Below are positions 7,935-17,553 of a DNA stretch of 64,000 nt, in pieces (the stretch's first letter is position 1; the number at the start of each line of letters is the position of its first letter). The DNA is taken from assembly GCA_021848365.1 (NCBI GenBank), contig JAJZUS010000001.1, positions 62,001-126,000 of the forward strand, in the 5' to 3' direction. The translations under genes were made by a program, and so were the position numbers. Under the pieces are notes generated by a model that saw only the letters and a program-made list of their open reading frames with translations, searched no databases and was not told where the DNA came from. This stretch comes from Actinomycetes bacterium (GTDB lineage: Bacteria; Actinomycetota; Acidimicrobiia; Acidimicrobiales; RAAP-2).

Positions 7935-8801
7935 ATGGCCCGCCGCGCGAACCGCCTGCGCTTCGTCCTCGCCCTCAACCTGGCCCTGGTGGTGGCCCTC
8001 GTGGGCGTGGGGATCGCCGCCCACTCGCTCGGCGTCCTCTCGGCCGGCGCCGAGTACCTGGCCGACGCGGCCGGCGTCGCCCTCACCCTCCTCGCCCACC
8101 GCCTCGCGCAACGCCGCCCGACGCCGCGGTGGTCCTTCGGGTACGGCCGCTCCAGCGTGCTCGCCGCCCTCGTCAACGCCGGGGTCCTCGTCGCCGTCAC
8201 CCTCGTCATCGCCGCCGAGGCGATCGCGCGCCTGGTGAGCGGCCCCCCGCCGATCCACGGCGGGCCGGTCGTCACCGTCAGCCTCGTCGCGGCCCTCGCC
8301 ATGGGCGCCGGCGCCCTCGCCCTGCGCGGCGACGGGGAGATCGGCGTGCGGGCCATCCTCCTCGACACCGTCGGCGACGCCCTCGCGGCCCTCGGCGTCG
8401 CGGGGAGCGCCGTGGTGATGACCCTCGCCCACGGCCACTACTGGCTCGACCCGGTGGTGGCCCTCGCCATCGGCGCCCTCGTGGCCGTCCACGCGCTGCG
8501 ACTCGTGCGCGAGGCCGGGGGGCTCCTCATGGAGGCGACGCCGCCCTGGATCGACCTCTCGACGGTGGCGACGACGGTCTGCGAGGACGAGCGGATCCTG
8601 TCGGTCCACGACCTCCACGTGTGGGGGCTCTCGAGCGAGGACGCGCTCCTCTCCGCCCACCTCGTGCTCCGCGAGAGCCCCTCGCTCGAGGCGGCCCAGT
8701 CGGTCGTCGCCGGCGTGAAGGGTCGCCTCGCCGAGCGCTTCGGGCTGACGCACGCGACCCTCGAGGCCGAGTGCGAGCCCTGCGCCGGCGCTCACCCCTA
8801 G
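7935..8801 (+). CDS. cation diffusion facilitator (Zn/Cd/Co exporter type)
   Basis: A 288-residue CDF transporter with six predicted helices. Helix 2 carries AEYLADAAG (Asp44) and helix 5 LLDTVGDAL (Asp144 and Asp148), the residues that form the intramembrane metal site. The C-terminal cytoplasmic domain (about 205-280) has the ferredoxin-like VHDLHVWGLSS motif. ZitB/CzcD-like proteins exchange cytosolic Zn2+ (or Cd2+, Co2+) for protons. It starts 22 bp after the hydrolase gene, and its stop overlaps that of the convergent pyrE. Confidence 0.9.
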   Translation: MARRANRLRFVLALNLALVVALVGVGIAAHSLGVLSAGAEYLADAAGVALTLLAHRLAQRRPTPRWSFGYGRSSVLAALVNAGVLVAVTLVIAAEAIARLVSGPPPIHGGPVVTVSLVAALAMGAGALALRGDGEIGVRAILLDTVGDALAALGVAGSAVVMTLAHGHYWLDPVVALAIGALVAVHALRLVREAGGLLMEATPPWIDLSTVATTVCEDERILSVHDLHVWGLSSEDALLSAHLVLRESPSLEAAQSVVAGVKGRLAERFGLTHATLEAECEPCAGAHP

Positions 8802-9358
8802 CGGGGCTCCGCGCCCCCCTCGAAGGGGAACCCGAGGTCGGGGGCCTCGAAGACGGCGCGGAACGCGAAGCCCTCGGCCGCGGCCATCGCCCCGACGGTC
8901 CCGCCCCGGTCCACCAGCGCCACCAGCAGGACGGGCTCGGCGCCGGCCTCGCGTATCGCGTGGGCCGCCTCGAGCAGGCTCGTGCCGCGCGTGACGGTGT
9001 CCTCGGTGACGACGACCCGGTCCCCGGGCTGCAGCACCCCGGCGATCCGCCCCCCGGCCCCGTGGTCCTTCGTCTCCTTGCGCACCGAGAAGGCCCGCAG
9101 GCTCCGCCCGCGGGTCGCGGCCACGGCGGCCGTCACGAAGCTGAGGCCGTCGGCGCCCATGGTGAGGCCCCCGATGGCCGTCGCCTCCTGCGGGGTGCGC
9201 TCGAGCACCAGGTCGGCGACGTCGACCATCACCTCGGGGGCGAGGATCGTCTGCTTGGAGTCGATGAACCACGACGAGGTCCGCCCCGACTTCAGGGTGA
9301 AGGTCCCCCGGCGCACCGAGTGCTCGAGGAGGTGCTGGCGCACGCGCTCGTAGCTCAC
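8798..9358 (-). CDS. pyrE: orotate phosphoribosyltransferase
   Basis: A 186-residue type I phosphoribosyltransferase that makes orotidine 5'-phosphate from orotate and PRPP in pyrimidine synthesis. The PRPP-binding loop is VVVTEDTVTRGTSLLEA, and FTLKSGRTSSWFIDSK near the N-terminus is typical of OPRT. The GTG at 9358 overlaps the purM stop by four bases; the longer reading upstream is only the shadow of purM. It is the last gene of purF-purM-pyrE, joining purine and pyrimidine synthesis in one transcript. Confidence 0.88.
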   Translation of the reverse strand: MSYERVRQHLLEHSVRRGTFTLKSGRTSSWFIDSKQTILAPEVMVDVADLVLERTPQEATAIGGLTMGADGLSFVTAAVAATRGRSLRAFSVRKETKDHGAGGRIAGVLQPGDRVVVTEDTVTRGTSLLEAAHAIREAGAEPVLLVALVDRGGTVGAMAAAEGFAFRAVFEAPDLGFPFEGGAEPR

Positions 9359-10413
9359 GTGAGCCGCACCCCCGACCCCGGCTCGAGCCCGCCGGCGACG
9401 CTCGCCCCGAGCCCGGCCGCTCGGGCCCCCTCGACGATCGCCTCGGCGGCGGTGGCGTCGACCACCAGCACCATCCCGACCCCGCAGTTGAAGACCCGCA
9501 GCATCTCGTCGCTCGCGACGCGACCCCGGCGCTGGATCTCGAGGAAGATCTCCGGCGTCTCGATCGCGGCCGTCGCGAGCACGGCGCCGAGTCCGGGCGG
9601 CAGGACCCGCGGCAGGTTGCCGACGACGCCACCGCCGGTCACGTGGGCGGCGGCGTGAAGGGCGCCCGGGTGGGCCGCCGCGAGGGCGCGCACGACGGGC
9701 GCGTAGATGACCGAGGGACGCAGGAGCTCCTCCCCGAGGCGGACCGACGCCCCCGGCCAGGCCGGCGCGTCGAGGTCGCCGTCGGGCTCGAGCAGGACGC
9801 GTCGGGCGAGGGAGTAGCCGTTCGAGCGCAGGCCCGGCGACGCCAGGGCCACCAGGCGGTCGTCCGGGCGCACCCGGTCGGGGCCCCACTGCTCGTCGCG
9901 CTCGACCACCCCGACCGCGAAGCCCGCGAGGTCGAGCTCGTCGGGCGCCATCACGCCGCCGTGCTCGGCCGTCTCGCCGCCGAGCAGCGCGGCGCCGGCG
10001 ATCCGGCACCCCTCGGCGACCCCCTCGACGAGCTCGGCGAGACGGGCCGGGACGAGGTCGCCGACGGCCACGTAGTCGAGCACGAAGAGGGGCTCGGCCC
10101 CCACGCAGACCAGGTCGTCGACGAGCATGGCCACGAGGTCGAGGCCCACGGTGCGGTAGTTCTGGGCCCGGCGGGCCACCTCGAGCTTGGTTCCGACCCC
10201 GTCGGCCGAGGCGACGAGCACCGGGTCCCGGTAGCGGGCGACGTCGAGCGCGAAGCGCCCGGCGAACCCCCCCACGCCCCCGAGGACCTCGGGCCGGCGC
10301 GTGGCGTCGACGAGGCCGGTGATCCGCTCCACGGCCTCGTCGCCCGCGGCGATGGAGACCCCCGCCGCGGCGTAGGTGAGGCCACCCGTTCCGAGGTCGG
10401 CGAGGCGCCTCAC
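9355..10413 (-). CDS. purM: phosphoribosylformylglycinamidine cyclo-ligase (AIR synthetase)
   Basis: A 352-residue PurM, which closes the imidazole ring of AIR using ATP. Family marks are the N-terminal TYAAAGVSIAAGDEAV, the ATP/metal segment DGVGTKLEVARR, LLGGETAEHGG and the C-terminal HVTGGGVVGNLPRVLP. The GTG at 10413 overlaps the purF stop (GTGA). Length agrees with the family (about 345-355). Confidence 0.95.
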   Translation of the reverse strand: MRRLADLGTGGLTYAAAGVSIAAGDEAVERITGLVDATRRPEVLGGVGGFAGRFALDVARYRDPVLVASADGVGTKLEVARRAQNYRTVGLDLVAMLVDDLVCVGAEPLFVLDYVAVGDLVPARLAELVEGVAEGCRIAGAALLGGETAEHGGVMAPDELDLAGFAVGVVERDEQWGPDRVRPDDRLVALASPGLRSNGYSLARRVLLEPDGDLDAPAWPGASVRLGEELLRPSVIYAPVVRALAAAHPGALHAAAHVTGGGVVGNLPRVLPPGLGAVLATAAIETPEIFLEIQRRGRVASDEMLRVFNCGVGMVLVVDATAAEAIVEGARAAGLGASVAGGLEPGSGVRLT

Positions 10414-11810
10414 CAGCGGCCCCGGGCTCCGTCGAGGGTCACCGGGATCGGCGCCGGGTACTCCCCGGTGAGGCAGGCGTCGCAGCAGCCCTCCGCGAGC
10501 CCGACGGCGTCGCGCAGGTCGGCCAGCGAGATGAAGGCCAGCGAGTCGCAGCCGATGAAGTCGCGCATCCCCGCGAGGTCGTAGCGGGCGGCGAGCAGCT
10601 CGTCGCGCGTCGGGGTGTCGATCCCGTAGTAGCAGGGCCAGGCGAAGGGCGGCGAGGAGATCCGCAGGTGCACCTCGGCGGCTCCGGCCTCGCGCAGCAT
10701 GGCGACGAGGGCCCGCGTGGTCGTGCCGCGCACGATCGAGTCGTCGACGACCACCAGTCGTCGACCGGTGATCGTCTCGCGTAGGGCGTTCAGCTTCCGC
10801 CGCACCCCGGCGGCCCGCTGGGCCGGGTCCGGGGCGATGAAGGTCCGGCCGATGTAGCGGTTCTTCACCAGGCCGTGCCCGAAGGGGATCCCCGAGGCCT
10901 GGGCGTAGCCCTCGGCGGCGGGGACTCCGGAGTCCGGCACGCCCATGACGAGGTCCGCCGCGACCGGGGCGGCGTGGGCCAGCCGCTCGCCCATGCGCCG
11001 GCGCGCCGAGTGGACCTGGTGCCCGAGCAGGTAGGCGTCGGGGCGGGCGAAGTAGACGAACTCGAAGATGCAGAGGCGCTGGGGCCCGGCGGCCGGAGCG
11101 AGCAGGCGCGTCGTCGTGACGCCGCTCGCGGTGATGGTGACCATCTCCCCGGGCTCGACCTCGCGCACCAGCGTCGCGCCCACGACGTCGAGGGCCGGCG
11201 ACTCGGAGGCGGCGACCCAGCCGGTCGGCGCCTCGGGCGGGCCCAGGCGACCGAGGCAGAGGGGGCGAAAGCCGTGGGGGTCCCGCACCGCGTGGAGCGC
11301 CCCGGCCTCGAGGACGACCATCGAGAAGGCGCCCTCGGCCCGCGCGAGGACCTCGGCGAGGGCGGCGGGCAGCGTGGCCCCGCGCTCGATCTCCCGGGCC
11401 AGCAGCTCGGCCACCAGGTCCGAGTCGGACAGGTAGTGGGAGGTCTCGAGGCCCGCCGCGGCGGCGAGGGCGGCCGTGTTGGTCAGGTTCCCGTTGTGGG
11501 CGAGGGCGAACCCCGCCGACCCGGCAGAGCGGTAGACGGGCTGGGCGGCCGTCCAGTTGGCGCTGCCCGACGTCGAGTATCGGGTGTGACCGATGACCAG
11601 CTCGCCACCGAGCGCACTGAGGGCCGCGTCGGCGAAGACGTGGCTCACGAGCCCGTTGTCCTTGGTGACGGTGATCCGGCCGTCCTGGTACGCGGCCATC
11701 CCGGCCGACTCCTGGCCCCGGTGCTGGAGGGCGTAGAGGGCGTCGTAGCACGACCAGGCCGCGTCGCGCCCGGGCGTCACGACGCCGACGACCCCGCAGG
11801 CCTCCTTCAC
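10410..11810 (-). CDS. purF: amidophosphoribosyltransferase
   Basis: A 466-residue PurF, the committing enzyme of purine synthesis (PRPP plus glutamine to phosphoribosylamine). The N-terminal glutaminase nucleophile is Cys5 in [10 protein letters not shown], exposed after removal of a four-residue propeptide. The PRPP loop is [16 protein letters not shown]. The C-terminal [12 protein letters not shown] and the internal GCDSLAF cysteine match the [4Fe-4S] ligands of the Bacillus-type enzyme. First gene of purF-purM-pyrE, divergent from the PHP gene across an 85-bp spacer. Confidence 0.96.
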   Translation of the reverse strand: MKEACGVVGVVTPGRDAAWSCYDALYALQHRGQESAGMAAYQDGRITVTKDNGLVSHVFADAALSALGGELVIGHTRYSTSGSANWTAAQPVYRSAGSAGFALAHNGNLTNTAALAAAAGLETSHYLSDSDLVAELLAREIERGATLPAALAEVLARAEGAFSMVVLEAGALHAVRDPHGFRPLCLGRLGPPEAPTGWVAASESPALDVVGATLVREVEPGEMVTITASGVTTTRLLAPAAGPQRLCIFEFVYFARPDAYLLGHQVHSARRRMGERLAHAAPVAADLVMGVPDSGVPAAEGYAQASGIPFGHGLVKNRYIGRTFIAPDPAQRAAGVRRKLNALRETITGRRLVVVDDSIVRGTTTRALVAMLREAGAAEVHLRISSPPFAWPCYYGIDTPTRDELLAARYDLAGMRDFIGCDSLAFISLADLRDAVGLAEGCCDACLTGEYPAPIPVTLDGARGRW

Positions 11811-11895
11811 GGCCGCGACGTCACCGAACTGCGCACCCGGTCAGTCTCGCACACGCGGTCCGGAGGTCGCCGAGGGTTATGGCTACGCTTCCGGT

Positions 11896-12825
11896 GTGAT
11901 CGACCTGCACACCCACTCGACCTTCTCGGACGGGTCCGATCGCCCGGCGGCCCTCGCCCGCCGGGCGGCCGAGGTGGGCCTGCGGGCGATCGCCCTGACC
12001 GACCACGACACGACCGGCGGCGCCGAGGAGATGACCCTCGCCTGCGCCGAGGAGGGCGTCGAGCTGGTCATGGGCGTCGAGGTCTCCCTGCGCGACGAGT
12101 TGCTCACGAAGGCCCGGCCCGACGGGACCGTCGGGCCCCGCAACGTCCACGTCCTCGGCTACTTCGTCCCCACCGACCCCGCCCACCCGCTCCAGGAGCG
12201 CCTGGCCGAGCTGCGCTTCGACCGCGACGTGCGCAACGAGGCCCTCGTCGCGATCCTCGTCGAGCGGGGCTTCACCCGGGTCAGCCTGGACTACCTGACG
12301 GACCTCGCCGGCAACGTCCACTCGATCGGCCGCCCCCACTTCGCCCGCGCCATGTTCGAGCTCCACCCCGAGATCGTCGGCGAGCGCACCCCCGACAGCT
12401 GGAACCGGGTCTTCGCCGAGTGGCTCGGCACGGCCGGGCGGGCCTACGTCCCCAAGGCCTCGATGACGATCGAGCACTTCCTCGAGGCGACGGCCGGCTC
12501 GGGCGTCGTCGTCTCGGTGGCCCACCCCCTCGACAACTACCTCGACGAGGGCGACGACCCGACCCGCGTCCTGGCGCGGGTCTTCGCCTCGCTACGCGAG
12601 CGCGGGGTCGACGGCGTGGAGGCCTACTACGGCTCCTACGACGCCGCGACCCGCGACCGGGTCGCGGCGATGGCTCGCGACGCCGGGCTCATCCCGACGG
12701 GCGGCTCCGACTACCACGGCTCCTACAAGAGCGACGTCCAGCTCGGCCGGGGTCGCGTCGGCGACCTGGCCGTGCCCGACGAGGTCCTCGACGAGCTCCG
12801 GGCGGCCCGCCGCACGACGCCGTAG
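11896..12825 (+). CDS. PHP-domain metal-dependent phosphoesterase
   Basis: A 309-residue PHP protein, similar to the YciV/RnaAM group that hydrolyses 3',5'-nucleoside bisphosphates and trims RNA 5' ends. Metal ligands appear in [21 protein letters not shown], the central GRPHFARAM and C-terminal GGSDYHG. GTG start. It sits among purine genes but on the opposite strand, so a link to nucleotide turnover is only suggestive. Confidence 0.87.
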   Translation: MIDLHTHSTFSDGSDRPAALARRAAEVGLRAIALTDHDTTGGAEEMTLACAEEGVELVMGVEVSLRDELLTKARPDGTVGPRNVHVLGYFVPTDPAHPLQERLAELRFDRDVRNEALVAILVERGFTRVSLDYLTDLAGNVHSIGRPHFARAMFELHPEIVGERTPDSWNRVFAEWLGTAGRAYVPKASMTIEHFLEATAGSGVVVSVAHPLDNYLDEGDDPTRVLARVFASLRERGVDGVEAYYGSYDAATRDRVAAMARDAGLIPTGGSDYHGSYKSDVQLGRGRVGDLAVPDEVLDELRAARRTTP

Positions 12826-12835
12826 ACGACCGGCC

Positions 12836-15097
12836 CTAGTGGAGGGCCGGCATCCCCAGCGCGTCGGCCAGCGAGTGACGACGACGGGTGACGACCTCCT
12901 CGAGGGGCAGGTCGACCGGACCCACGACGACGCGGTCGCCCCCCACGATCCCGATCTCGATCGCCTCGACGCCGGCCGCGCGGGCCGCCGCGAGCAGGCC
13001 CTGCGGGTCGTCGGTCGCGACGACGAACCGGGCGGGCATCTCGGCGACCACCTCGCGCGGGTCGAGCACGTCGACGCGGACGCCGTGCCCGGCGGCGTGG
13101 GCCATCTCGCAGAGGGCGACGCCGAGGCCGCCGGCGGCGAGGTCGTGCACGCCGTGCAGCGCGCTCGCGCCCCCGGCGCAGACCCCGGCCACCAGATCCG
13201 CCACGAAGGCGCTGGTGCGCGCGGCGGTCTCGTAGTCGACGGGCGGGACCTGGCCGCCGCGTCGTCCGCGACGAGCGGCGAAGAGCCCACCCGCGAGGGG
13301 GAAGGGACGCCCCTCCTCGCCGCGGCGCCGTCCCACCAGGAGGACGGCGTCCCCGTCACGCCACGCCCAGGCGGGTGGTGGGGCCACCAGGTGGTCGACC
13401 AGGCCGAGGAGCCCGATGACGGGCGTCGGGTCGATGTCGCGCCCCCCGCTCTCGTTGTAGAGCGAGACGTTGCCGCCGATGACCGGGAGCCCCAGGGCCC
13501 GGCAGGCCTCGGCCATGCCGTCGATCGCCTCGGAGAGCTGCCACATCACCTCGGGGTGCTCGGGGTTGCCGAAGTTGAGGCAGTTGACGACGGCGGCCGG
13601 GGTGGCGCCGACGCAGGCCAGGTTGGCGACCCCCTCGATCACCGTGAGGGCCGTGCCGGCCCGCGGGTCGAGGGCGCACCAGCGGGGGTTGGAGTCCGTG
13701 GTGAGGGCCATCCCCCGCGACGAGGTCGGCAGGCCCGGTCCCGCGAGGCGCAGCAGCGCCGCGTCGCGCCCGGGTCCGACGACCGTGTTGAGGAAGAGCT
13801 GCGAGTCGTACTGGCGGTAGACCCAGGCCGGGTCGTAGAGCATGTCGAGCAGGTCGTGCGCGAGGTCGTCGAGCGGCTCGTCGTCGGTCGGGTCGTCGGC
13901 GAGGCGGTCGTCGAGGTCGGCCGGCCGGCGACGGGGCCGGTCGTAGAGGGGGGCGTCCTCGGCGAGCGAGACCGCGGGCATCTGCGCGAGGACCGGCCCG
14001 TCGATCCCGTCGCGCACGCGCAGGTAGCCGACCGGCTCCCCGTCCGGGCCCGGCTCGGCGGGGGTCACGCGACCGACGACGCTCGCCCGCACCTCCCAGC
14101 GCGCGCAGAGCTCGGCGACGGCCGGCCAGTTCTCCGGGGTCACGATGGCCAGCATGCGCTCCTGGCTCTCCGAGGTCATCACCTCGTAGTCGGCCATGCC
14201 CTCCTCGCGTCGCGGCACGGCCGCCACGTCGACGTCCATCCCGACCCCGCCGCGGGCGGCCGTCTCGCTCGTCGCGCAGATCAGCCCGGCGCCGCCGAGG
14301 TCCTGGATGCCGACGACCAGCCCGGCGTCGAGCAGGGCCAGGCAGGCCTCGATGAGCCGCTTCTCCTCGTAGGGATCCCCGACCTGGACGCTCGGGCGCT
14401 TCGCCTCGTCGACCGGGGCCTCCCCGCCGGCGAAGCCGGCCGAGGCGAGGACCGACACGCCGCCGATCCCGTCCCGGCCCGTCGTCGAGCCGAGCAGGAC
14501 GGCGAGGTTGCCGGGACCCGACGCGCGCCCGAGGATGAGGCGTTCCCGCGGCAGCGCGCCCACGCACAGCACGTTCACCAGAGGGTTGCCGGCGTAGGTG
14601 GGGTCGAAGGTCAGCTCGCCGCCGATCGTCGGCACGCCCACGGAGTTCCCGTAGCCCGAGATCCCGGCGACCACACCCTCGACGAGCCAGCGCTGACGGG
14701 CCTCGTCGAGCGGGCCGAAGAAGAGCGGGTCCATGACCGCGAGGGGCCGCGCGCCCATCGTGAAGACGTCCCGCAGGATGCCCCCCACGCCGGTCGCCGC
14801 CCCCTGGTAGGGCTCGATGGCCGAGGGGTGGTTGTGGCTCTCGATGCGGATCGCGACGGCGATCCCGTCGCCGGCGTCGATGACCCCGGCATTCTCGCCC
14901 GGTCCCACCAGCACGTGGGGAGCCGTCGTCGGGAGCCGGCGAAGGTGGATGCGCGACGACTTGTAGGAGCAGTGCTCGCTCCACATCACCCCGTAGCAGG
15001 CGAGCTCGAGGTGATTCGGGTCCCGGCCGAGGACGGTGCGGATGTCCTCGTACTCGCCGTCGGTCAGCCCGAGGGCCTGGTGCAGGGGTTCGCTCAC
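12836..15097 (-). CDS. purL: phosphoribosylformylglycinamidine synthase subunit II
   Basis: A 753-residue small-type PurL, which with PurS and PurQ converts FGAR to FGAM. It shows the N-terminal [19 protein letters not shown], the ATP/metal loop [27 protein letters not shown], and in the second half [13 protein letters not shown] and [17 protein letters not shown]. Because this is the small form, PurS and PurQ must be separate, as seen at 15.7-16.7 kb. GTG start lies unusually close to its GGGGAG sequence. Its own promoter should be within 15098-15250. Confidence 0.96.
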   Translation of the reverse strand: MSEPLHQALGLTDGEYEDIRTVLGRDPNHLELACYGVMWSEHCSYKSSRIHLRRLPTTAPHVLVGPGENAGVIDAGDGIAVAIRIESHNHPSAIEPYQGAATGVGGILRDVFTMGARPLAVMDPLFFGPLDEARQRWLVEGVVAGISGYGNSVGVPTIGGELTFDPTYAGNPLVNVLCVGALPRERLILGRASGPGNLAVLLGSTTGRDGIGGVSVLASAGFAGGEAPVDEAKRPSVQVGDPYEEKRLIEACLALLDAGLVVGIQDLGGAGLICATSETAARGGVGMDVDVAAVPRREEGMADYEVMTSESQERMLAIVTPENWPAVAELCARWEVRASVVGRVTPAEPGPDGEPVGYLRVRDGIDGPVLAQMPAVSLAEDAPLYDRPRRRPADLDDRLADDPTDDEPLDDLAHDLLDMLYDPAWVYRQYDSQLFLNTVVGPGRDAALLRLAGPGLPTSSRGMALTTDSNPRWCALDPRAGTALTVIEGVANLACVGATPAAVVNCLNFGNPEHPEVMWQLSEAIDGMAEACRALGLPVIGGNVSLYNESGGRDIDPTPVIGLLGLVDHLVAPPPAWAWRDGDAVLLVGRRRGEEGRPFPLAGGLFAARRGRRGGQVPPVDYETAARTSAFVADLVAGVCAGGASALHGVHDLAAGGLGVALCEMAHAAGHGVRVDVLDPREVVAEMPARFVVATDDPQGLLAAARAAGVEAIEIGIVGGDRVVVGPVDLPLEEVVTRRRHSLADALGMPALH

Positions 15098-15250
15098 CTC
15101 CCCAAACTACCGAGCCGCTCCCGACCACCCCGTCCGCGACCGTGGGGACCCCGTGCCACCCGTGACGTCGCCGCGCGACCCAGCCGTCGACGCCGGAATT
15201 CCTGATCAAACGCGGCCACGGTGCGAAATCTTTTCTGTCAATGCGTCTGT

Positions 15251-15279
15251 GGTACATCCGTATGAAAAGCCATTAAGAT
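15251..15279 (+). promoter_or_regulatory. candidate sigma-70 promoter of the 15317 gene
   Basis: GGTACA, a 17-bp spacer and TAAGAT, about 38 bp before the start codon, within a locally AT-rich stretch (15230-15300) that stands out in this GC-rich region. The -10 is good, the -35 is partial. Confidence 0.45.
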
Positions 15280-15316
15280 ACCTGGCGTAATTCAGTGATG
15301 ACGTTCGGAGAGAACC

Positions 15317-15757
15317 ATGCCCGCAACCACGAAGAAGGCCCCGGCGAAGAAGCCGGTTAAGCGCACCATGAGTGCGGACCACAAGGCCAAATTGGCGCAG
15401 GGACGCGCCGAGTCGCGCGTGGTGAGCCGCTACCTCGACGCCCTGGCGGCGGGTAAGGGCAAGCGCGGACGCAAGCGCACCCCCGAGTCGGTGAACATGC
15501 AGATCGCGCGCATCGACAAGGAGATCGCCGAGGCCGCTCCGCTGCGCCGCCTGGAGCTGGTGCAGCGTCGCATGGACCTGGTGAGCGAGCGCGATCGCCT
15601 CGCCCAGCGCGTGGACCTCGAGGGCGTGGAGCGCGAGTTCATCAAGGTCGCGAAGTCCTACGCCGAGCGCAACGCGATCTCCTACGTCGCCTTCCGCGAG
15701 CTGGGGGTGCCGGCCGAGGTGCTGAAGCGCGCGGGGATCAGCCGCGCGCAGCGCTGA
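15317..15757 (+). CDS. conserved-looking basic protein of unknown function
   Basis: A 146-residue protein that I cannot assign. The N-terminus is Lys/Ala-rich (TTKKAPAKKPVKRTMSAD), like nucleic-acid-binding tails, followed by a Lys/Arg-rich helix (GKGKRGRKRTPESV), a long charged segment likely to form a coiled coil (about 60-105) and a compact end ISYVAFRELGVPAEVLKRAGI that could be a helix-turn-helix-like module. It has its own good promoter and RBS (GGAGAG). It splits purL from purQ, and its last 20 bp overlap purQ convergently. DNA or RNA binding is an inference. Confidence 0.75.
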   Translation: MPATTKKAPAKKPVKRTMSADHKAKLAQGRAESRVVSRYLDALAAGKGKRGRKRTPESVNMQIARIDKEIAEAAPLRRLELVQRRMDLVSERDRLAQRVDLEGVEREFIKVAKSYAERNAISYVAFRELGVPAEVLKRAGISRAQR

Positions 15758-16415
15758 TCTCGAGGCCGAGGAAGCCCTCGAGGAGCACGCGCCCGTCGGC
15801 CGAGCCGACGAGCGTCGACATGGCCCGCTCCGGGTGCGGCATGAGGCCCACCACGTTGCCGCCCTCGTTCGACACGCCGGCGATGTCGTCGCGCGAGCCG
15901 TTGGGGTTCTCGCGGTAGCGCAGCACCACCTGGTCGCCCTCGAGGAGGCGCTGGAGGGTGTCGTCGTCGCAGGTGTAGGCGCCCGAGAAGTGGTTGATCG
16001 GCACGACGAGCTCCTGGCCGACCCGGGCCCGGCGGGTGAGGACCGAGCGGGTCGAGGCGACGACCAGCGTGGTCGGCTCGCTGATGAAGGTGAGGCCCCG
16101 GTTCTTCTGCAGGGCGCCCGGGAGGAGGCCGGCCTCGGTCAGGACCTGGAAGCCGTTGCAGATCCCGAGCACCGGGCCGCCGCCCGCCGCGAAGTCGGCG
16201 ATCGCCGACATGACCGGGGAGAAGCGGGCGATCGCCCCGGGGCGCAGGTAGTCGCCGTGGGCGAAGCCCCCCGGGAGCACGAGGTGGTCGTAGGCGGAGA
16301 GGTCGGTCGCCGTGTGCCAGACGAGGTCGACGTCGGCGCCGAGCTCGCGCAGGGCCGCCTGGGCGTCGTACTCGCAGTTCGACCCCGGGAAGACGACGAC
16401 GCCGACCCGGGTCAC
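15738..16415 (-). CDS. purQ: phosphoribosylformylglycinamidine synthase subunit I (glutaminase)
   Basis: A 225-residue class I glutamine amidotransferase supplying ammonia to PurL. The nucleophile elbow is VLGICNGFQVL, and the catalytic His/Glu pair is in LMPHPERAM. N-terminal VVVFPGSNCEYD is typical. The GTG start overlaps the purS stop (GTGA). Last gene of the purA-D-B-C-S-Q chain. Confidence 0.96.
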   Translation of the reverse strand: MTRVGVVVFPGSNCEYDAQAALRELGADVDLVWHTATDLSAYDHLVLPGGFAHGDYLRPGAIARFSPVMSAIADFAAGGGPVLGICNGFQVLTEAGLLPGALQKNRGLTFISEPTTLVVASTRSVLTRRARVGQELVVPINHFSGAYTCDDDTLQRLLEGDQVVLRYRENPNGSRDDIAGVSNEGGNVVGLMPHPERAMSTLVGSADGRVLLEGFLGLEISAARG

Positions 16416-16663
16416 CGGGACTCCACCCGCACCGCCGCGTCCTCGATCACCGGGTTGGAGAGCAGCCGCTCGGCGAGCGACCGGGCGACGGCGAGGGCCC
16501 CCGTCTCGTCGTCGGCCTCCACCTCGACGCGGAACGTCTTGCCGGCCCGCACGTGGCGCACACCCGCGAAGCCGAGTGCCGGCAGCGCGCGCTCGATGGT
16601 CGCCCCCTCGGGGTCGGCGATGCCGGGCCGGAGGGTGACGTCGACGACCACGGGGTAGATCAC
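16412..16663 (-). CDS. purS: phosphoribosylformylglycinamidine synthase, PurS subunit
   Basis: An 83-residue PurS, the small bridging subunit that docks PurQ on PurL. The pattern VDVTLRPGIADPEGATIERA and the following GFAGVRHVRAGKTFRVEV match the family. The GTG at 16663 overlaps the purC TGA, and the stop overlaps the purQ GTG; the longer upstream reading of this frame is a shadow of purC. Confidence 0.93.
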   Translation of the reverse strand: MIYPVVVDVTLRPGIADPEGATIERALPALGFAGVRHVRAGKTFRVEVEADDETGALAVARSLAERLLSNPVIEDAAVRVESR

Positions 16664-17553
16664 GATCCCGAACCGTACCAGTCGCCGAGCGAGTGGCCCG
16701 TCACGCGCTCGTAGGCCTCGACGTAGCGCGCCGAGGTCGCAGCGACGACCTCCGGCGGCACGGACGGCGGCGGCGGGGTGCGGTCCCAGCCCTCGGCGTC
16801 GAGCCAGTCCCGGAAGGGCTGCTTGTCGAACGACGGGGGCGTCTCGCCCGAGCGGACCGACGCGGCCGGCCACAGGCGCGACGAGTCGGGGGTGATGACC
16901 TCGTCGCAGACGACGAGCTCCCCGTCGACGTAGCCGAGCTCGAACTTGGTGTCGGCGAGCACGATGCCCCGCTCCTCGAGGATCCCCGCGGCGCGCGCGA
17001 AGAGCGACAGGCAGATCTCCCGCGCGTGCTCGAGGACGTCGGCCCCGACGATCTCGGCCGCCTCGGCCAGCGAGACGTTGCGGTCGTGGCCGGTCGCCTC
17101 CTTCGTGGAGGGCGTGAAGCGGGGCTCGGGGAAGGGGTCCGTGAGACGCAGGCCCGCCGGGGCCGGCTCGCCGTGGACCGTCCCGCGCGCCGCGTACTCC
17201 TCGTAGGCCTGCCCGGCGAGGCGTCCGCGGACGATGCACTCGAGCGGGAGCATCGCGGCCCGGCGAGCGAGCATGGCGCGCCCGGCCCACTCGGGGCGAT
17301 CGGCCTCGGGGGCGTAGGCGGCGATCGCGGCGGGGTCGCAGGTGAGGAGCGCCCGGGGCACGTCGGGCGCCACCACCGTGAGCCAGTGGTCGGTGAGGCC
17401 GGTGAGCACGCGACCCTTCTGCGGGATCGTCTCGCGCATCACCACGTCGTAGGCGCTGAGGCGATCGGAGGCCACGAGCAGGAGGTGGTCGTCGTCGAGG
17501 ACGTAGAGGTCGCGGACCTTGCCCGCGTAGGTCGGTCGGCTCAGGTCCGCCAC
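16660..17553 (-). CDS. purC: phosphoribosylaminoimidazole-succinocarboxamide synthase
   Basis: A 297-residue SAICAR synthetase joining CAIR and aspartate with ATP. Motifs include GKVRDLYVLDDDHLLLVASD at the N-terminus, PLECIVRGRLAGQAY, the substrate segment DTKFELGY and DEVITPDSSRLW. Length fits the longer SAICAR synthetase form. The GTG at 17553 lies 13 bp inside the purB 3' end, so the genes overlap. Confidence 0.96.
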   Translation of the reverse strand: MADLSRPTYAGKVRDLYVLDDDHLLLVASDRLSAYDVVMRETIPQKGRVLTGLTDHWLTVVAPDVPRALLTCDPAAIAAYAPEADRPEWAGRAMLARRAAMLPLECIVRGRLAGQAYEEYAARGTVHGEPAPAGLRLTDPFPEPRFTPSTKEATGHDRNVSLAEAAEIVGADVLEHAREICLSLFARAAGILEERGIVLADTKFELGYVDGELVVCDEVITPDSSRLWPAASVRSGETPPSFDKQPFRDWLDAEGWDRTPPPPSVPPEVVAATSARYVEAYERVTGHSLGDWYGSGS

